DNA of 64,000 bases, from positions 1 to 64,000 of the forward strand of contig CADFMD010000009.1 of assembly GCA_902835305.1 (NCBI GenBank), in the 5' to 3' direction. This DNA is from Coriobacteriaceae bacterium. GTDB taxonomy: Bacteria > Actinomycetota > Coriobacteriia > Coriobacteriales > Coriobacteriaceae. The position numbers and the translations under genes were made by a program. Shown in pieces: positions 45,530-53,763 of this stretch (position 1 is the first letter of the stretch; every line of letters starts with the position of its first letter). The notes under the pieces are model-generated. The model was not told where the DNA came from. It saw only the letters and a program-made list of their open reading frames with translations, and did not search any database.

Positions 45530-47254
45530 CTACGAGCGCAGTGTAATTTTATCGCGCAGCGACTTGAGGTCTTCGGTGACAGTGCGGTCTTCCTGGATCA
45601 TCTTCTGGACCTTTTTGTAGCTCGTGCTGACGGTCGAGTGGTTGCGGTTGCCAAATTCGGCGCCCACCGCCGTGGTCGTCATCTCGCACATCTCGATGGC
45701 TAGGTAGATAGCGATATGGCGTGCTTTGGCGATATTGGCGTTGCGACGCGGGCCGATGAGCTCCTCGTGCGTCACGCCGTACTGCTCTTCGATGACGGAC
45801 TGAACCGTCTGGACGTTGATCTTTTTGGCCGATGTGTCGAAGTACTGGCTGGCGATGGCGTCGATATCGTCAAAGGTGAGCTCCCCGCCCTCGCGCTCGC
45901 GGTCGCCCGCCTCGCCGGCGCAGCGCTCGCAGAAGCTCTCGAGTTCGCGGATGTTGGTGCCCGAGACCTCGGCCATGTGTTTAAAGTGCTCGTCGGTCAG
46001 GTGCCCGCCGTCGCCCCCATAGGCCGCCAGCAGCGAGTCGTCGCCTGCCTCGGGAGCGGCGACGATGGTGTTCTCGTAATAGCGCTGCAAGATCTTGTAT
46101 TTCATCTCGTAGCTGGGCTCTGCGACCAAGCAGAGCATGCCGGCGTTGAAGCGGCTGGTCAGACGCTCGTCCATGCTCAGGTCCTTGGGGGCGCGGTCTG
46201 CCGCGATGACGACCTTCTTGTTGTTGCGGATGAACTCGTCCATGAGCTGGAAAAAGTAGTCCACGCTCGCGCGCTTGCCGATGATGTTTTGGATGTCATC
46301 GATGATGAGCACGTCCACGCCGTGGTATGCCTGCATGATAGGGGCGTTGCTCTTCTTTTGGCGGTCGAACTCGGTCATCAGGTCGTCCAGATATGCCTGG
46401 GAGTTGGCATACTTGACCTTGATCTCGGGCGACTTCTCGGCGAGCTCGTTTTTGATGGCAAGCAGCAGGTGCGTCTTGCCCAGGCCCGATTTGCCGTAGA
46501 TGAACAGTGATGTGCACGTGCCGCGCTCGTCCGCGAGGGCGGCAAACTTGAGTGCCGAGCGATAGGCATGGCTGTTCTCGGGGCCGTAGACAAAGTTCTC
46601 AAAGGTAAATTTTGAGTTCGCGGCGAGCGGGGCTCCATCCGCATTCTGCTCGGCCGGTACGGTCGGTGCCGGCATGGGTGAAGCGGGGGTCGCAGCTTGC
46701 GTGGACTTAGTCGGCGCTCCGCCCTTCATCTGGTTCATCATGCGACGAAAATCATCGGCCGAGAGCGTGTTCTTGATTGCAATGCCCGAATCCGCGCCCG
46801 CCGCTGCGTCGTGAGCGATAGGCATGTGCGTGACGGGTGCGTTCGTTGACGTCGCCGCCGCGGTCGGCAACGGTGCCATGGTTTCACGGGAAACATCGCC
46901 GTGCTGGTGCTCGATTGTCGGCACGTCGCCTGCGGAGGCCGGCACCGCCGGGGAGGCAGCGGGAGCCGCGGCGGGCGCCGTCGCAGCAGCGGATTCCGCC
47001 ACGGCTCCTTGCGGTGCCACGATGTCGAGCGCAATCGGTGCAAAGGCGATTTCTTCCAGATAGGCCTCAATAGTCGGCTGATGCTTTTTGAGCTGCGCGA
47101 TGGCAAAGCGCGAGGGGGCCTCGATCGTGAGCGTATCTTCGGTCAGGCTTATGGCGCGCGATTGCCCCAGCATGTTGATGAGGCGTGCATCTTGGCCGTC
47201 GCGCTGGCAAAAGGCGATGGCATCCCCCAGGATGATGCTTGCTTCCTCGTCCAC
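45530..47254 (-). CDS. dnaA: Chromosomal replication initiator DnaA
   Basis: Binds oriC DnaA boxes and opens the origin. The 574-residue protein has domain I (1-75), a long Ala/Pro-rich domain II (about 80-215), the AAA+ domain III with Walker A GKSGLGKTH and VLIIDDIQNI, and domain IV with the DnaA signature GAEFGNRNHSTV. Domain II is longer than average. At 46880-46895 the DNA reads like a parS site with two mismatches, encoding VSRET. Start is GTG after GGGAGAGACA, 15 bp downstream of the GHKL/winged-helix gene, so the two are probably co-transcribed. Confidence 0.98.
   Translation of the reverse strand: MDEEASIILGDAIAFCQRDGQDARLINMLGQSRAISLTEDTLTIEAPSRFAIAQLKKHQPTIEAYLEEIAFAPIALDIVAPQGAVAESAAATAPAAAPAASPAVPASAGDVPTIEHQHGDVSRETMAPLPTAAATSTNAPVTHMPIAHDAAAGADSGIAIKNTLSADDFRRMMNQMKGGAPTKSTQAATPASPMPAPTVPAEQNADGAPLAANSKFTFENFVYGPENSHAYRSALKFAALADERGTCTSLFIYGKSGLGKTHLLLAIKNELAEKSPEIKVKYANSQAYLDDLMTEFDRQKKSNAPIMQAYHGVDVLIIDDIQNIIGKRASVDYFFQLMDEFIRNNKKVVIAADRAPKDLSMDERLTSRFNAGMLCLVAEPSYEMKYKILQRYYENTIVAAPEAGDDSLLAAYGGDGGHLTDEHFKHMAEVSGTNIRELESFCERCAGEAGDREREGGELTFDDIDAIASQYFDTSAKKINVQTVQSVIEEQYGVTHEELIGPRRNANIAKARHIAIYLAIEMCEMTTTAVGAEFGNRNHSTVSTSYKKVQKMIQEDRTVTEDLKSLRDKITLRS
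46880..46895. promoter_or_regulatory. Degenerate parS-like site inside dnaA
   Basis: GGTTTCACGGGAAACA differs from the parS sites near parA at two positions. It lies in the variable linker of DnaA, where coding constraint is weak. Confidence 0.5.
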
Positions 47255-47269
47255 TGTCTCTCCCGTCCT

Positions 47270-48622
47270 TTAGCTCTGAGCTCGCACGCGAGCGGCGCCG
47301 AGTTCGGTCAGATGGTATTTCTGGCCATGCTTGATGACCAAGCCAGCCTGCGCCAAGTCATTGAGCGTGCGTGACCAAGTGGGGGCTGAGTTTCCAAACG
47401 CCCTCGCCAGATCGGTTGCACCGCACGCTTGATTTTGCGCCAGATAGCCCAGCGCGGCGTTGCCGCGATCGCTTACGAACACGTCCGGTTGTGGCTGCGC
47501 ATACTGATTTGCTGCATTAGGATACATCATTTGAGCTGCTGGTTGTTGAGAACTCTGCATCGGCGGCATTTGCTGTTGAAAACTTTGAGGCCACTGTTGG
47601 TAAGGCTGCGGAGGCATCTGCTGGGTCCAGGGGTTGTACTGCTGCTGCGGCATCTGCTGGTACGGCTGCTGATATCCCTGCTGGTACTGCTGCGGGAACT
47701 GCTGGCTATACCCCAGTTGAGGCATCTGCTGATATGGATATCCCTGTTGGTACGGCTGATAGCCCATTTGCTGGCCACCTGGTGCCCCCGTCGCCTGCTG
47801 CATTGCTGCTGCATCCTGATCCGCCAGCGGCACGGCCTCTGGCGCGTTTGGCGGCATCGACATCGATGCCGCCTGGGGCTCTTGTGTAGGAAGCATTCCG
47901 GGCTGCTGCATCTGTCCCATTCGGGGCTGCATCTGCTGCGTTGCCATGGGCTGCTGCGCAAATGCTCCCGGCAGGGGATATGTGGGCTGCTCCGTCTCGG
48001 GCCGCACGGCAGCGCCGCGTCCGCCGGCGCGTTCGATTTCCTGCACGCGTTTAGGGTTCAGGCTTACCGTAACCACGGTGCCGTTGCCCATGTTGTCCTC
48101 GATGGATACGGCACCGCCGGCGTTTTCCAAATACTCCTGCACCATGGGAAACCCTGCTCCGGTTCCACGGATGTAGCGCTTCATCTTGCTGTTTGCGCTG
48201 GTAACGCCAAAGTCGAAAGCGCGCTCCTTGTCGTCGATGCCGGGCCCCTGATCGGCAAATCGGATGGTGTCTCCGCCGTCCAGAATCGAGATGATGGGCT
48301 CGGCAAAGTGTGCGTGGATAAAGTTTTCGACAATCTCGCGGATGACCATGAGCGAGATGTGGCCACCTTGCTCTTTCATGCACTGGTAGACGGTGTTGGT
48401 CGTCTCTTCCAAATACGTGCGGACATCTTGCGGCTCAATGACGATCACACGCGGTGTCGACAGCATGTCGTCATAGACGGCGATTCGTGCGGCGTACATG
48501 GCTTTTGGCGCCTGCGTGGTCGTCTGCTCGCCTTCCTCACGCTCTTCGCGCACGCCGGTGATGTGCTCGTTGTCGGGTGCCGGGTCTCCGGAATCGACCA
48601 TGGTGTAAAAGTCGTCAGACAT
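47270..48622 (-). CDS. GHKL ATPase with C-terminal winged helix, upstream of dnaA
   Basis: A 450-residue protein not recognised as a named gene. Residues about 55-200 form a GHKL (HATPase) domain: N box REIVENFIHAHF, G1 FADQGPGID, G2 GTGAGFPMVQEYLENAGG and a closing GNGTVVTVSL strand. There is no histidine-phosphoacceptor domain or membrane helix, so it is not an ordinary sensor kinase. Residues about 205-375 are low complexity, rich in Gln, Pro, Met and Tyr with PYQQ-like repeats. Residues 376-450 look like a winged helix (GNAALGYLAQNQACGATDLARAFG, SRTLNDLAQAGLV). The ribosome site is weak. It ends 15 bp before dnaA, between dnaA and the boxes at 48.7 kb, suggesting a role in initiation control or in regulating dnaA. 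Confidence 0.85.
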   Translation of the reverse strand: MSDDFYTMVDSGDPAPDNEHITGVREEREEGEQTTTQAPKAMYAARIAVYDDMLSTPRVIVIEPQDVRTYLEETTNTVYQCMKEQGGHISLMVIREIVENFIHAHFAEPIISILDGGDTIRFADQGPGIDDKERAFDFGVTSANSKMKRYIRGTGAGFPMVQEYLENAGGAVSIEDNMGNGTVVTVSLNPKRVQEIERAGGRGAAVRPETEQPTYPLPGAFAQQPMATQQMQPRMGQMQQPGMLPTQEPQAASMSMPPNAPEAVPLADQDAAAMQQATGAPGGQQMGYQPYQQGYPYQQMPQLGYSQQFPQQYQQGYQQPYQQMPQQQYNPWTQQMPPQPYQQWPQSFQQQMPPMQSSQQPAAQMMYPNAANQYAQPQPDVFVSDRGNAALGYLAQNQACGATDLARAFGNSAPTWSRTLNDLAQAGLVIKHGQKYHLTELGAARVRAQS

Positions 48623-48865
48623 GCCGCTCGCAATCTTTCAAAAGGTTTCGAACAAATAGTAGCTCACTGTGCAATGTTTCTCATCTTTCGACAACTTTTC
48701 AAAACCTGTTGAAAACTTTGGAAAACGGGCGAAAAGTTCTCAACATTGCCAACATGACCTGTTGAAAACTTGATGAAATATCGTGAAAAGTTGCCATGCA
48801 CCGCTAAATCGAGCTCGGCTTATGGGGGAACCGTGTGAACTGCGCAACCTTTTACCTTTGATTTC
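48623..48865. other. rpmH-side candidate oriC with DnaA boxes
   Basis: Non-coding and AT-rich. CCTGTTGAAAAC occurs at 48705-48716 and 48758-48769, with related TTTTCAAAA and GAAAAGTT words between and around. The strand of coding switches here (leftward before, rightward after), as at an origin. Confidence 0.65.
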
Positions 48866-48895
48866 TTGACATTTGAACATCGATTTCCCTACAAT
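48866..48895 (+). promoter_or_regulatory. rpmH promoter
   Basis: TTGACA and TACAAT separated by 18 bp, about 72 bp before the rpmH start. Confidence 0.8.
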
Positions 48896-48967
48896 CTTCA
48901 AGCTCACGTGTCTATATCTGCGTCCGCGCCCCCGCGGACACTCGAAATGCAGCAGGAGGAACTTAAG

Positions 48968-49102
48968 ATGAAGCGTACGTATCAGCCTAATAAGCGTAAG
49001 CGTGCCAAGACCCATGGCTTCCGTGCCCGTATGGCCACTAAGGGTGGTCGTGCCGTGCTCGCCCGTCGTCGCGCCAAGGGCCGCAAGCGTCTCACTGTCT
49101 AG
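48968..49102 (+). CDS. rpmH: Ribosomal protein bL34
   Basis: Small basic protein of the 50S subunit. The 44-residue product MKRTYQPNKRKRAKTHGFRA... to RKRLTV is a full-length bL34, with the QPNKRKRAKTHGFRARM core. ATG at 48968 lies nine bases after GGAGGA. First gene rightward of the origin and first of the rpmH-rnpA-yidD-yidC run. Confidence 0.98.
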   Translation: MKRTYQPNKRKRAKTHGFRARMATKGGRAVLARRRAKGRKRLTV

Positions 49103-49122
49103 CAGCGATACACACATCTCGC

Positions 49123-49461
49123 ATGAAGACTATTAAGTCTCGGCAAGATTTCGAGCATGTGTTCAGTCAGGGGCGTCGTTTTAATCACCCTCTGATTCGA
49201 ATGACCATATGTGAATCGGTTGGCGAAGGCGACTCCGGAAGGGTCGCCTTCGTTGGTGCTAAACGGCTCGGTTGTGCTGTCGTGCGCAACCGTTCTAAGC
49301 GTGTGATGCGCGAGGCCGCCCGCAGCTGTGGATTTCCCGTTGCGGGTTATGACATCATCTTGTTCGCAACTCCCAAGACGAGGGTTTCCTCGCCGCAGGA
49401 GATGGACAATGCATTGCGTTCGCTTATGAAACGCGCCGGCGTTGCCGGGGAGGAGCGATGA
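49123..49461 (+). CDS. rnpA: Ribonuclease P protein component
   Basis: Protein cofactor of the tRNA 5'-processing ribozyme. The 112-residue product has the RNR motif in VVRNRSKRVMREAAR and an early FEHVFSQGRRFNHPLI segment lining the pre-tRNA leader cleft. It follows rpmH by 20 bp and overlaps yidD by four bases (ATGA). No strong ribosome site is seen, so coupling to rpmH is likely. Confidence 0.97.
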   Translation: MKTIKSRQDFEHVFSQGRRFNHPLIRMTICESVGEGDSGRVAFVGAKRLGCAVVRNRSKRVMREAARSCGFPVAGYDIILFATPKTRVSSPQEMDNALRSLMKRAGVAGEER

Positions 49462-49682
49462 GCAATCACGTTTTGCGACGTGTTGCCATCGCTCCTATTC
49501 GCATATATCAACAGGTTATTTCGCCCTTATTGCCTGACGCCTGCATTTATTACCCAACGTGCTCGCAATACGCCGTCCAGGCGATTGAGAAGTACGGTGT
49601 TTTGAGAGGCTGCTGGCTTGCCGTGAGGCGCATCGCTCGCTGCAATCCCCTGCACGTCGGCGGTTATGACCCTGTGCCCTAG
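49458..49682 (+). CDS. yidD: Membrane protein insertion efficiency factor
   Basis: Small membrane-associated protein that assists YidC. The 74-residue product has the diagnostic YQQVISPLLPDACIYYPTCSQYAVQAIEKYG, read in parts, and RCNPLHVGGYDPVP. Start overlaps the rnpA stop. It precedes yidC by 29 bp. Confidence 0.96.
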   Translation: MSNHVLRRVAIAPIRIYQQVISPLLPDACIYYPTCSQYAVQAIEKYGVLRGCWLAVRRIARCNPLHVGGYDPVP

Positions 49683-49711
49683 CGGGCACTCGCTATCGGA
49701 GGAAAACTTAC

Positions 49712-50482
49712 ATGTGGGATTGGATCGTTAACATCCTTTTCGAGCTGCTCAAGCTCATCCAGACCTTTGCGGTCGACTGGGGCCTGTCCATCATCATCCT
49801 GGTGGTCATCATCCGTCTGCTGCTGACGCCGCTTATGCTCAAGTCGACTAAGTCGACGGCACGCATGCAGGTGCTGCAGCCCAAGATGCTCGAGATCCAG
49901 GAGCGCTATGCCGACGATCCCCAGCGTCAGGCCGAGGAAATGCAGAAGTTCTACAGCGAGAACAAGTTCAACCCGATGGCTGGTTGTCTGCCGCTGTTGA
50001 TTCAGATGCCTGTCCTGTTCGCCCTATTTACGCTGCTGCGTAACCTGCCGGACTACTTTAACGACGGCACGTTCTCGTTCTTTAATATTCTGCCCGACCT
50101 GACCACCACGCCGAGTGCCTCCTTTGCCGATGGCTTTATGGTCGCGCTGCCTGCGCTGGTCTGCCTGATCCTGTTCGCTGTCCTGACCCTGATTCCGCAG
50201 CTCTATATGTCGCGCAACCAGACCGGCCAGCAGGCTCAGAGCATGCGTATGATGGCCGTTGTCATGACGGTCATGATGCTTTGGATGGGCTGGAGCCTTC
50301 CCGTTGGTGTTCTGCTGTACTACGACGTCTCGTCTGCTTGGCAGGTTATCCAGCAGATTTTTGTGACGCAGAAGGTCATCGACAAGGCGAAGGCCGATGA
50401 GGAGGAGCGCCTTAAGAACGCGCCGCTGCAGGTTGAGGTCACTCGTCGCGAGAAGAAGCCGCGCCCGCACAAGAAGAAGTAG
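49712..50482 (+). CDS. yidC: Membrane protein insertase YidC/Oxa1
   Basis: Inserts and folds membrane proteins, with or without SecYEG. The 256-residue protein is the short Gram-positive type: helix VDWGLSIIILVVIIRLLLTP with the conserved groove Arg, a cytoplasmic helical hairpin (KMLEIQERYADDPQRQAEEMQKFYSE in outline), NPMAGCLPLLIQMPVLFALF, and two later helices. The C terminus is strongly basic (RREKKPRPHKKK), which may contact ribosomes. No lipoprotein signal is present. ATG follows GGAGGAAAAC. Confidence 0.96.
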   Translation: MWDWIVNILFELLKLIQTFAVDWGLSIIILVVIIRLLLTPLMLKSTKSTARMQVLQPKMLEIQERYADDPQRQAEEMQKFYSENKFNPMAGCLPLLIQMPVLFALFTLLRNLPDYFNDGTFSFFNILPDLTTTPSASFADGFMVALPALVCLILFAVLTLIPQLYMSRNQTGQQAQSMRMMAVVMTVMMLWMGWSLPVGVLLYYDVSSAWQVIQQIFVTQKVIDKAKADEEERLKNAPLQVEVTRREKKPRPHKKK

Positions 50483-50526
50483 TGGGATATCAATCTTATT
50501 TAGGTACCTAACTTTTGGAGTACGTT

Positions 50527-51096
50527 ATGTCTGAAGAGATCATCGAGGATATGCTTGAGGAGGTTGCCCCGCAGGTCGCGGGCGATTATCCCGAGATTGC
50601 ACAGCGCTACAAGGCTGGTGAAGAGCTGACTGATGAGGAACTCGACACCATTGCCGATGTTGCGATTTCTATTCTGCGTTCCATCCTTTCACACTTCGAT
50701 GCCGCCAACTCTCCTATCGATGAATATGAAGGCGATGAGGGCGAGTTGATTCTGGATGTAACTGCTCCTGATCTTGCTGTTCTCATTGGTCGCCATGGAC
50801 GTACGCTTGATGCCCTTCAGGTTATGTTCTCTCTGCTGGTTAGCCGTAAGCTCGGCTTTAGGTATCCGGTTGTCGTCGATGTTGAGGGTTACAAGAGCCG
50901 TCGTCAGGACAAGGTTGCCGCTATGGCTCAGTCTGCTGCCGAGCGTGCAATCCGTACTCATAAGAGCGTTTCCCTGCCGCCCATGAATGCCTATGAGCGC
51001 CGACTGGTTCACATTGCGCTTCGTGGTAATGATGCAGTCGATACACATTCCGAGGGTTCTGACCCTGATCGCCATGTGGTAATTGTTGCTCGTTAA
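50527..51096 (+). CDS. jag: KH-R3H RNA-binding protein Jag (KhpB)
   Basis: Cytoplasmic RNA-binding protein found beside yidC. The 189-residue product has an acidic N terminus, a KH domain with the GRHGRTLDALQ loop, and a C-terminal R3H domain with the region LPPMNAYERRLVHIAL. ATG at 50527 follows TGGAG by six bases; a TTG at 50515 would add four residues. The intergenic gap from yidC is 44 bp and the run ends at the terminator after it. In other bacteria KhpB affects cell division. Confidence 0.95.
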   Translation: MSEEIIEDMLEEVAPQVAGDYPEIAQRYKAGEELTDEELDTIADVAISILRSILSHFDAANSPIDEYEGDEGELILDVTAPDLAVLIGRHGRTLDALQVMFSLLVSRKLGFRYPVVVDVEGYKSRRQDKVAAMAQSAAERAIRTHKSVSLPPMNAYERRLVHIALRGNDAVDTHSEGSDPDRHVVIVAR

Positions 51097-51114
51097 TCCA
51101 CTCGAGCTTATGCT

Positions 51115-51141
51115 AAGGGGACGTGGTTTCCACGTCCCCTT
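51115..51141 (+). terminator. Terminator after jag
   Basis: Perfect 12-bp stem AAGGGGACGTGG with a three-base loop followed by seven T, 18 bp past the jag stop. Confidence 0.93.
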
Positions 51142-51192
51142 TTTTTGTCAAAAGTTCTCGATACACTGATTTTTGTCAGAAAGGAGCTTTCG

Positions 51193-51930
51193 TTGTTAGT
51201 ACTTACTGATCAGCAGGCTGACAAGATGTTGAGTCGTCTAACTTCTTATTGCAAAGAGTATTCCTTGAGCGTAACTGATGTTGAGCTGAGGAACTGTATT
51301 CAGCATTTGGATTTGGTTCTGGAAAAAAATAAGACAACCAATCTTACCCGTATTCTTAACGTAGAAGATGCTGCAGTACTTCATATCCTCGACTCGCTTG
51401 TTTTGCTTCCCTATATCAATAAGGCTCCTGAGGGAGCTTTGCTCGATATGGGAACAGGTGCGGGCTTCCCTGGTATTCCTTTAACCATAACCACGCATCG
51501 TAAAGCTACTTATATTGACTCTGTTGGGAAGAAGGTTGATGCTGTCAATTCTTTTGTTGATGCTCTTGGATTGAAACATGCTCATGCGGTTCATGATCGC
51601 CTTGAAGAATATGCTCGAAGCCATAAGAAGCAGTTTTCTGTCGTAACCGCCCGTGCACTGGCTCCTCTACCGATTCTTGTTGAGTATGCGGCTCCGTTCA
51701 TTAAAGACGGAGGGCTATTTGTTATCACCAAGGGTAATCCTTCGTTTGAGGAGCTTGCTTCCGGCATGTCAGCAGCTAAGATTTGTGGCTTCACTTTGCT
51801 TCTGAATGACGCAATCGATTTGCCTGAGGGCTTGGGCCACAGGGAGTTTATTGTATTTCAGAAGAGTCATCCAGCATCCGTTTCATTGCCTCGTGCAAAT
51901 GGCATGGCAAAGAAGAATCCGCTTGCCTAG
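51193..51930 (+). CDS. rsmG: 16S rRNA (guanine-527-N7) methyltransferase
   Basis: SAM-dependent methyltransferase acting on 16S rRNA G527. The 245-residue product has the SAM motif LLDMGTGAGFPGIPL, an early NLTRI and AAVLHILDSL, and VVTARALAPLPILVEYA. Start is a TTG at 51193, six bases after AAGGAG; the frame continues upstream into the terminator and is not coding there. Base composition is clearly more AT-rich than in the neighbours. It precedes the parS cluster and parA. Confidence 0.95.
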   Translation: MLVLTDQQADKMLSRLTSYCKEYSLSVTDVELRNCIQHLDLVLEKNKTTNLTRILNVEDAAVLHILDSLVLLPYINKAPEGALLDMGTGAGFPGIPLTITTHRKATYIDSVGKKVDAVNSFVDALGLKHAHAVHDRLEEYARSHKKQFSVVTARALAPLPILVEYAAPFIKDGGLFVITKGNPSFEELASGMSAAKICGFTLLLNDAIDLPEGLGHREFIVFQKSHPASVSLPRANGMAKKNPLA

Positions 51931-51931
51931 A

Positions 51932-51947
51932 TGTTTCACGTGAAACA
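51932..51947. promoter_or_regulatory. parS site 1
   Basis: Perfect TGTTTCACGTGAAACA, immediately after the rsmG stop. Confidence 0.97.
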
Positions 51948-51970
51948 TAATGGATACTAACAACTTGCAG

Positions 51971-51986
51971 TGTTTCACGTGAAACA
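51971..51986. promoter_or_regulatory. parS site 2
   Basis: Perfect TGTTTCACGTGAAACA, 39 bp from site 1. Confidence 0.97.
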
Positions 51987-52009
51987 TGGCGGTTGATATC
52001 GAATCGGAA

Positions 52010-52025
52010 TGTTTCACGTGAAACA
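52010..52025. promoter_or_regulatory. parS site 3
   Basis: Perfect TGTTTCACGTGAAACA, again 39 bp on, 39 bp before the parA start. ParB bound here could also affect parAB transcription. Confidence 0.97.
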
Positions 52026-52064
52026 TCCTCCGTTTGACAGCTTTAATACACACCAGGAGGGACC

Positions 52065-52865
52065 GTGGGATTTCGCGACGTTAAGCGTTCTAAGAACGCA
52101 AAAGACACGCGTATCATTGCAATCATCAATCAAAAAGGCGGCGTCGGTAAGTCAACGACGGCTGTAAACCTTGCAGCAGCACTGGGTGAGCAGGGTCGTA
52201 AGACACTGATTGTCGATTTTGATCCGCAGGGAAACAGTACCAGTGGGTTTGGAATTGAAAAAGAAGACCTTGATCACTGCATCTATGATGCATTGTTGAA
52301 TGATGTGCCGGCAGAATCGCTTGTTCTTGATACAAATTGCAAAAAGGTATTCGTAATTCCAGCTACGATTCAGCTTGCAGGTGCCGAAATTGAGCTCGTA
52401 AGCGCAATTGCTCGTGAAACCCGCCTCAAAGATTTGCTTGAGCCGATTCAGGACGAGTTCGATTTTATTTTCATTGACTGTCCTCCTTCGCTCGGCCTGC
52501 TTACTATCAATGCCTTGACCGCAGCAGATAGCGTTTTGATTCCAATCCAGTGTGAGTATTACGCACTCGAGGGCGTTACGAAGCTGCTTGAGTCAATGAA
52601 GATGGTCAAATCACGTCTGAATAAGGGCTTAGACACCTATGGCGTGCTTATGACCATGTATGACTCACGTACTTCTTTGTCGAATCAGGTTGTTGAGGAA
52701 GTTCAATCGTACTTTGGTGATAAGGCGTTTAAGACGCTGATTCCCCGTACGGTTAAAATCTCTGAAGCTCCGTCTTTTGGAGAACCGGTAATTACCTATG
52801 CACCTCAAAATAAGGGTGCAAAAGCGTATATGAACCTTGCAAAAGAGGTGATCAAGCGTGCCTAG
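52065..52865 (+). CDS. parA: Chromosome partitioning ATPase ParA/Soj
   Basis: Walker-type ATPase that moves ParB-parS complexes over the nucleoid and can act on DnaA. The 266-residue protein has the deviant Walker A INQKGGVGKSTTAVNL, VDFDPQGNSTSGFG and the Walker B region FIFIDCPPSLGLLTINAL. About 14 basic residues precede the core. Start is GTG after CAGGAGG. It overlaps parB by eight bases and lies just after three parS sites. Confidence 0.97.
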   Translation: MGFRDVKRSKNAKDTRIIAIINQKGGVGKSTTAVNLAAALGEQGRKTLIVDFDPQGNSTSGFGIEKEDLDHCIYDALLNDVPAESLVLDTNCKKVFVIPATIQLAGAEIELVSAIARETRLKDLLEPIQDEFDFIFIDCPPSLGLLTINALTAADSVLIPIQCEYYALEGVTKLLESMKMVKSRLNKGLDTYGVLMTMYDSRTSLSNQVVEEVQSYFGDKAFKTLIPRTVKISEAPSFGEPVITYAPQNKGAKAYMNLAKEVIKRA

Positions 52866-53763
52866 TGCAAAGAAACGTGGTGGATTGGGACGCGGACTCA
52901 ATGCTTTGGTCTCAGAGGCTGAGTATGAGACCGGTGGTTCTGCTGCATCTGCTTCAAATGCCGCATCTGAAACAAAACTACCTATTGAGGATATCGTTCC
53001 CAACCCTAATCAACCGCGAATTCACTTTAATGAAACTGAACTTCGCGAGTTGAGCGAGTCAATCCAAGAACATGGCGTTCTGCAGCCGCTCTTGGTTCGC
53101 AAGCATGGAAACGGCTATGAGATCATCGCTGGTGAGCGTCGTTACCAGGCGTCAAAGCTTGCTGGTCTTGAGGAACTGCCTGTCATCATTAAAGATGTTA
53201 ATGATGAAGAGATGCTGGCTCTTGCTCTTATCGAAAACCTTCAGCGTTCTGATTTGAATCCCGTCGAAGAGGCTAAGGGCTATCGCCAGCTCATCGATGC
53301 TAGCGGTATGACCCAGGAGGCATTGTCGAAGGCCGTAAGCAAGTCACGCTCTGCAATTACAAACTCGCTGCGCCTTCTCGATCTCCCCGAAGTAGTTCAG
53401 CAGATGATTTTTGAGGGTAAACTAACTGCTGGTCACGCACGTGCGATTCTTGCAGTTCCCTATGAGGATGCTCGAATTCGACTTGCAGAGAAGGTTGTTG
53501 CGGAGGGCCTTTCCGTAAGAGCGACAGAAAATCTTGCTCCATTGTTTTCTGCCGGAGAGACACCTAAGACGCCGCGGCCCGCAACGCCGCAGTCTTTTAA
53601 AAAGGCTGCGCGTGTACTTCGTCAGGTATTTAATACCAACGTGCGTGTGAAGAGCTCGCGTGGAAAGAATAAGATTGAGATTGAGTTTAAAGACGAGGAA
53701 GAGCTCTCTCGTATTCTTGGTGAAATGATTCAGTTTGATCAAGGAGGCCAAGATGAGGAATAA
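52858..53763 (+). CDS. parB: Chromosome partitioning protein ParB
   Basis: CTP-dependent clamp that loads at parS and spreads. The 301-residue product has the N-terminal ParA-activating GGLGRGLNALV, the CTP-binding region with ENLQRSDLNPVEEA and IIAGERRYQASKLAG, the helix-turn-helix that reads parS (TQEALSKAVSKSRSAITNSLRL), and a C-terminal dimer domain. Start GTG lies inside the parA end. parS sites of perfect sequence are nearby, supporting the assignment. Confidence 0.97.
   Translation: MPSAKKRGGLGRGLNALVSEAEYETGGSAASASNAASETKLPIEDIVPNPNQPRIHFNETELRELSESIQEHGVLQPLLVRKHGNGYEIIAGERRYQASKLAGLEELPVIIKDVNDEEMLALALIENLQRSDLNPVEEAKGYRQLIDASGMTQEALSKAVSKSRSAITNSLRLLDLPEVVQQMIFEGKLTAGHARAILAVPYEDARIRLAEKVVAEGLSVRATENLAPLFSAGETPKTPRPATPQSFKKAARVLRQVFNTNVRVKSSRGKNKIEIEFKDEEELSRILGEMIQFDQGGQDEE

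Noticed and set aside
47270..48622. Ordinary sensor histidine kinase
   Set aside because: There is no membrane segment, no dimerisation/phosphoacceptor His helix and no neighbouring response regulator.
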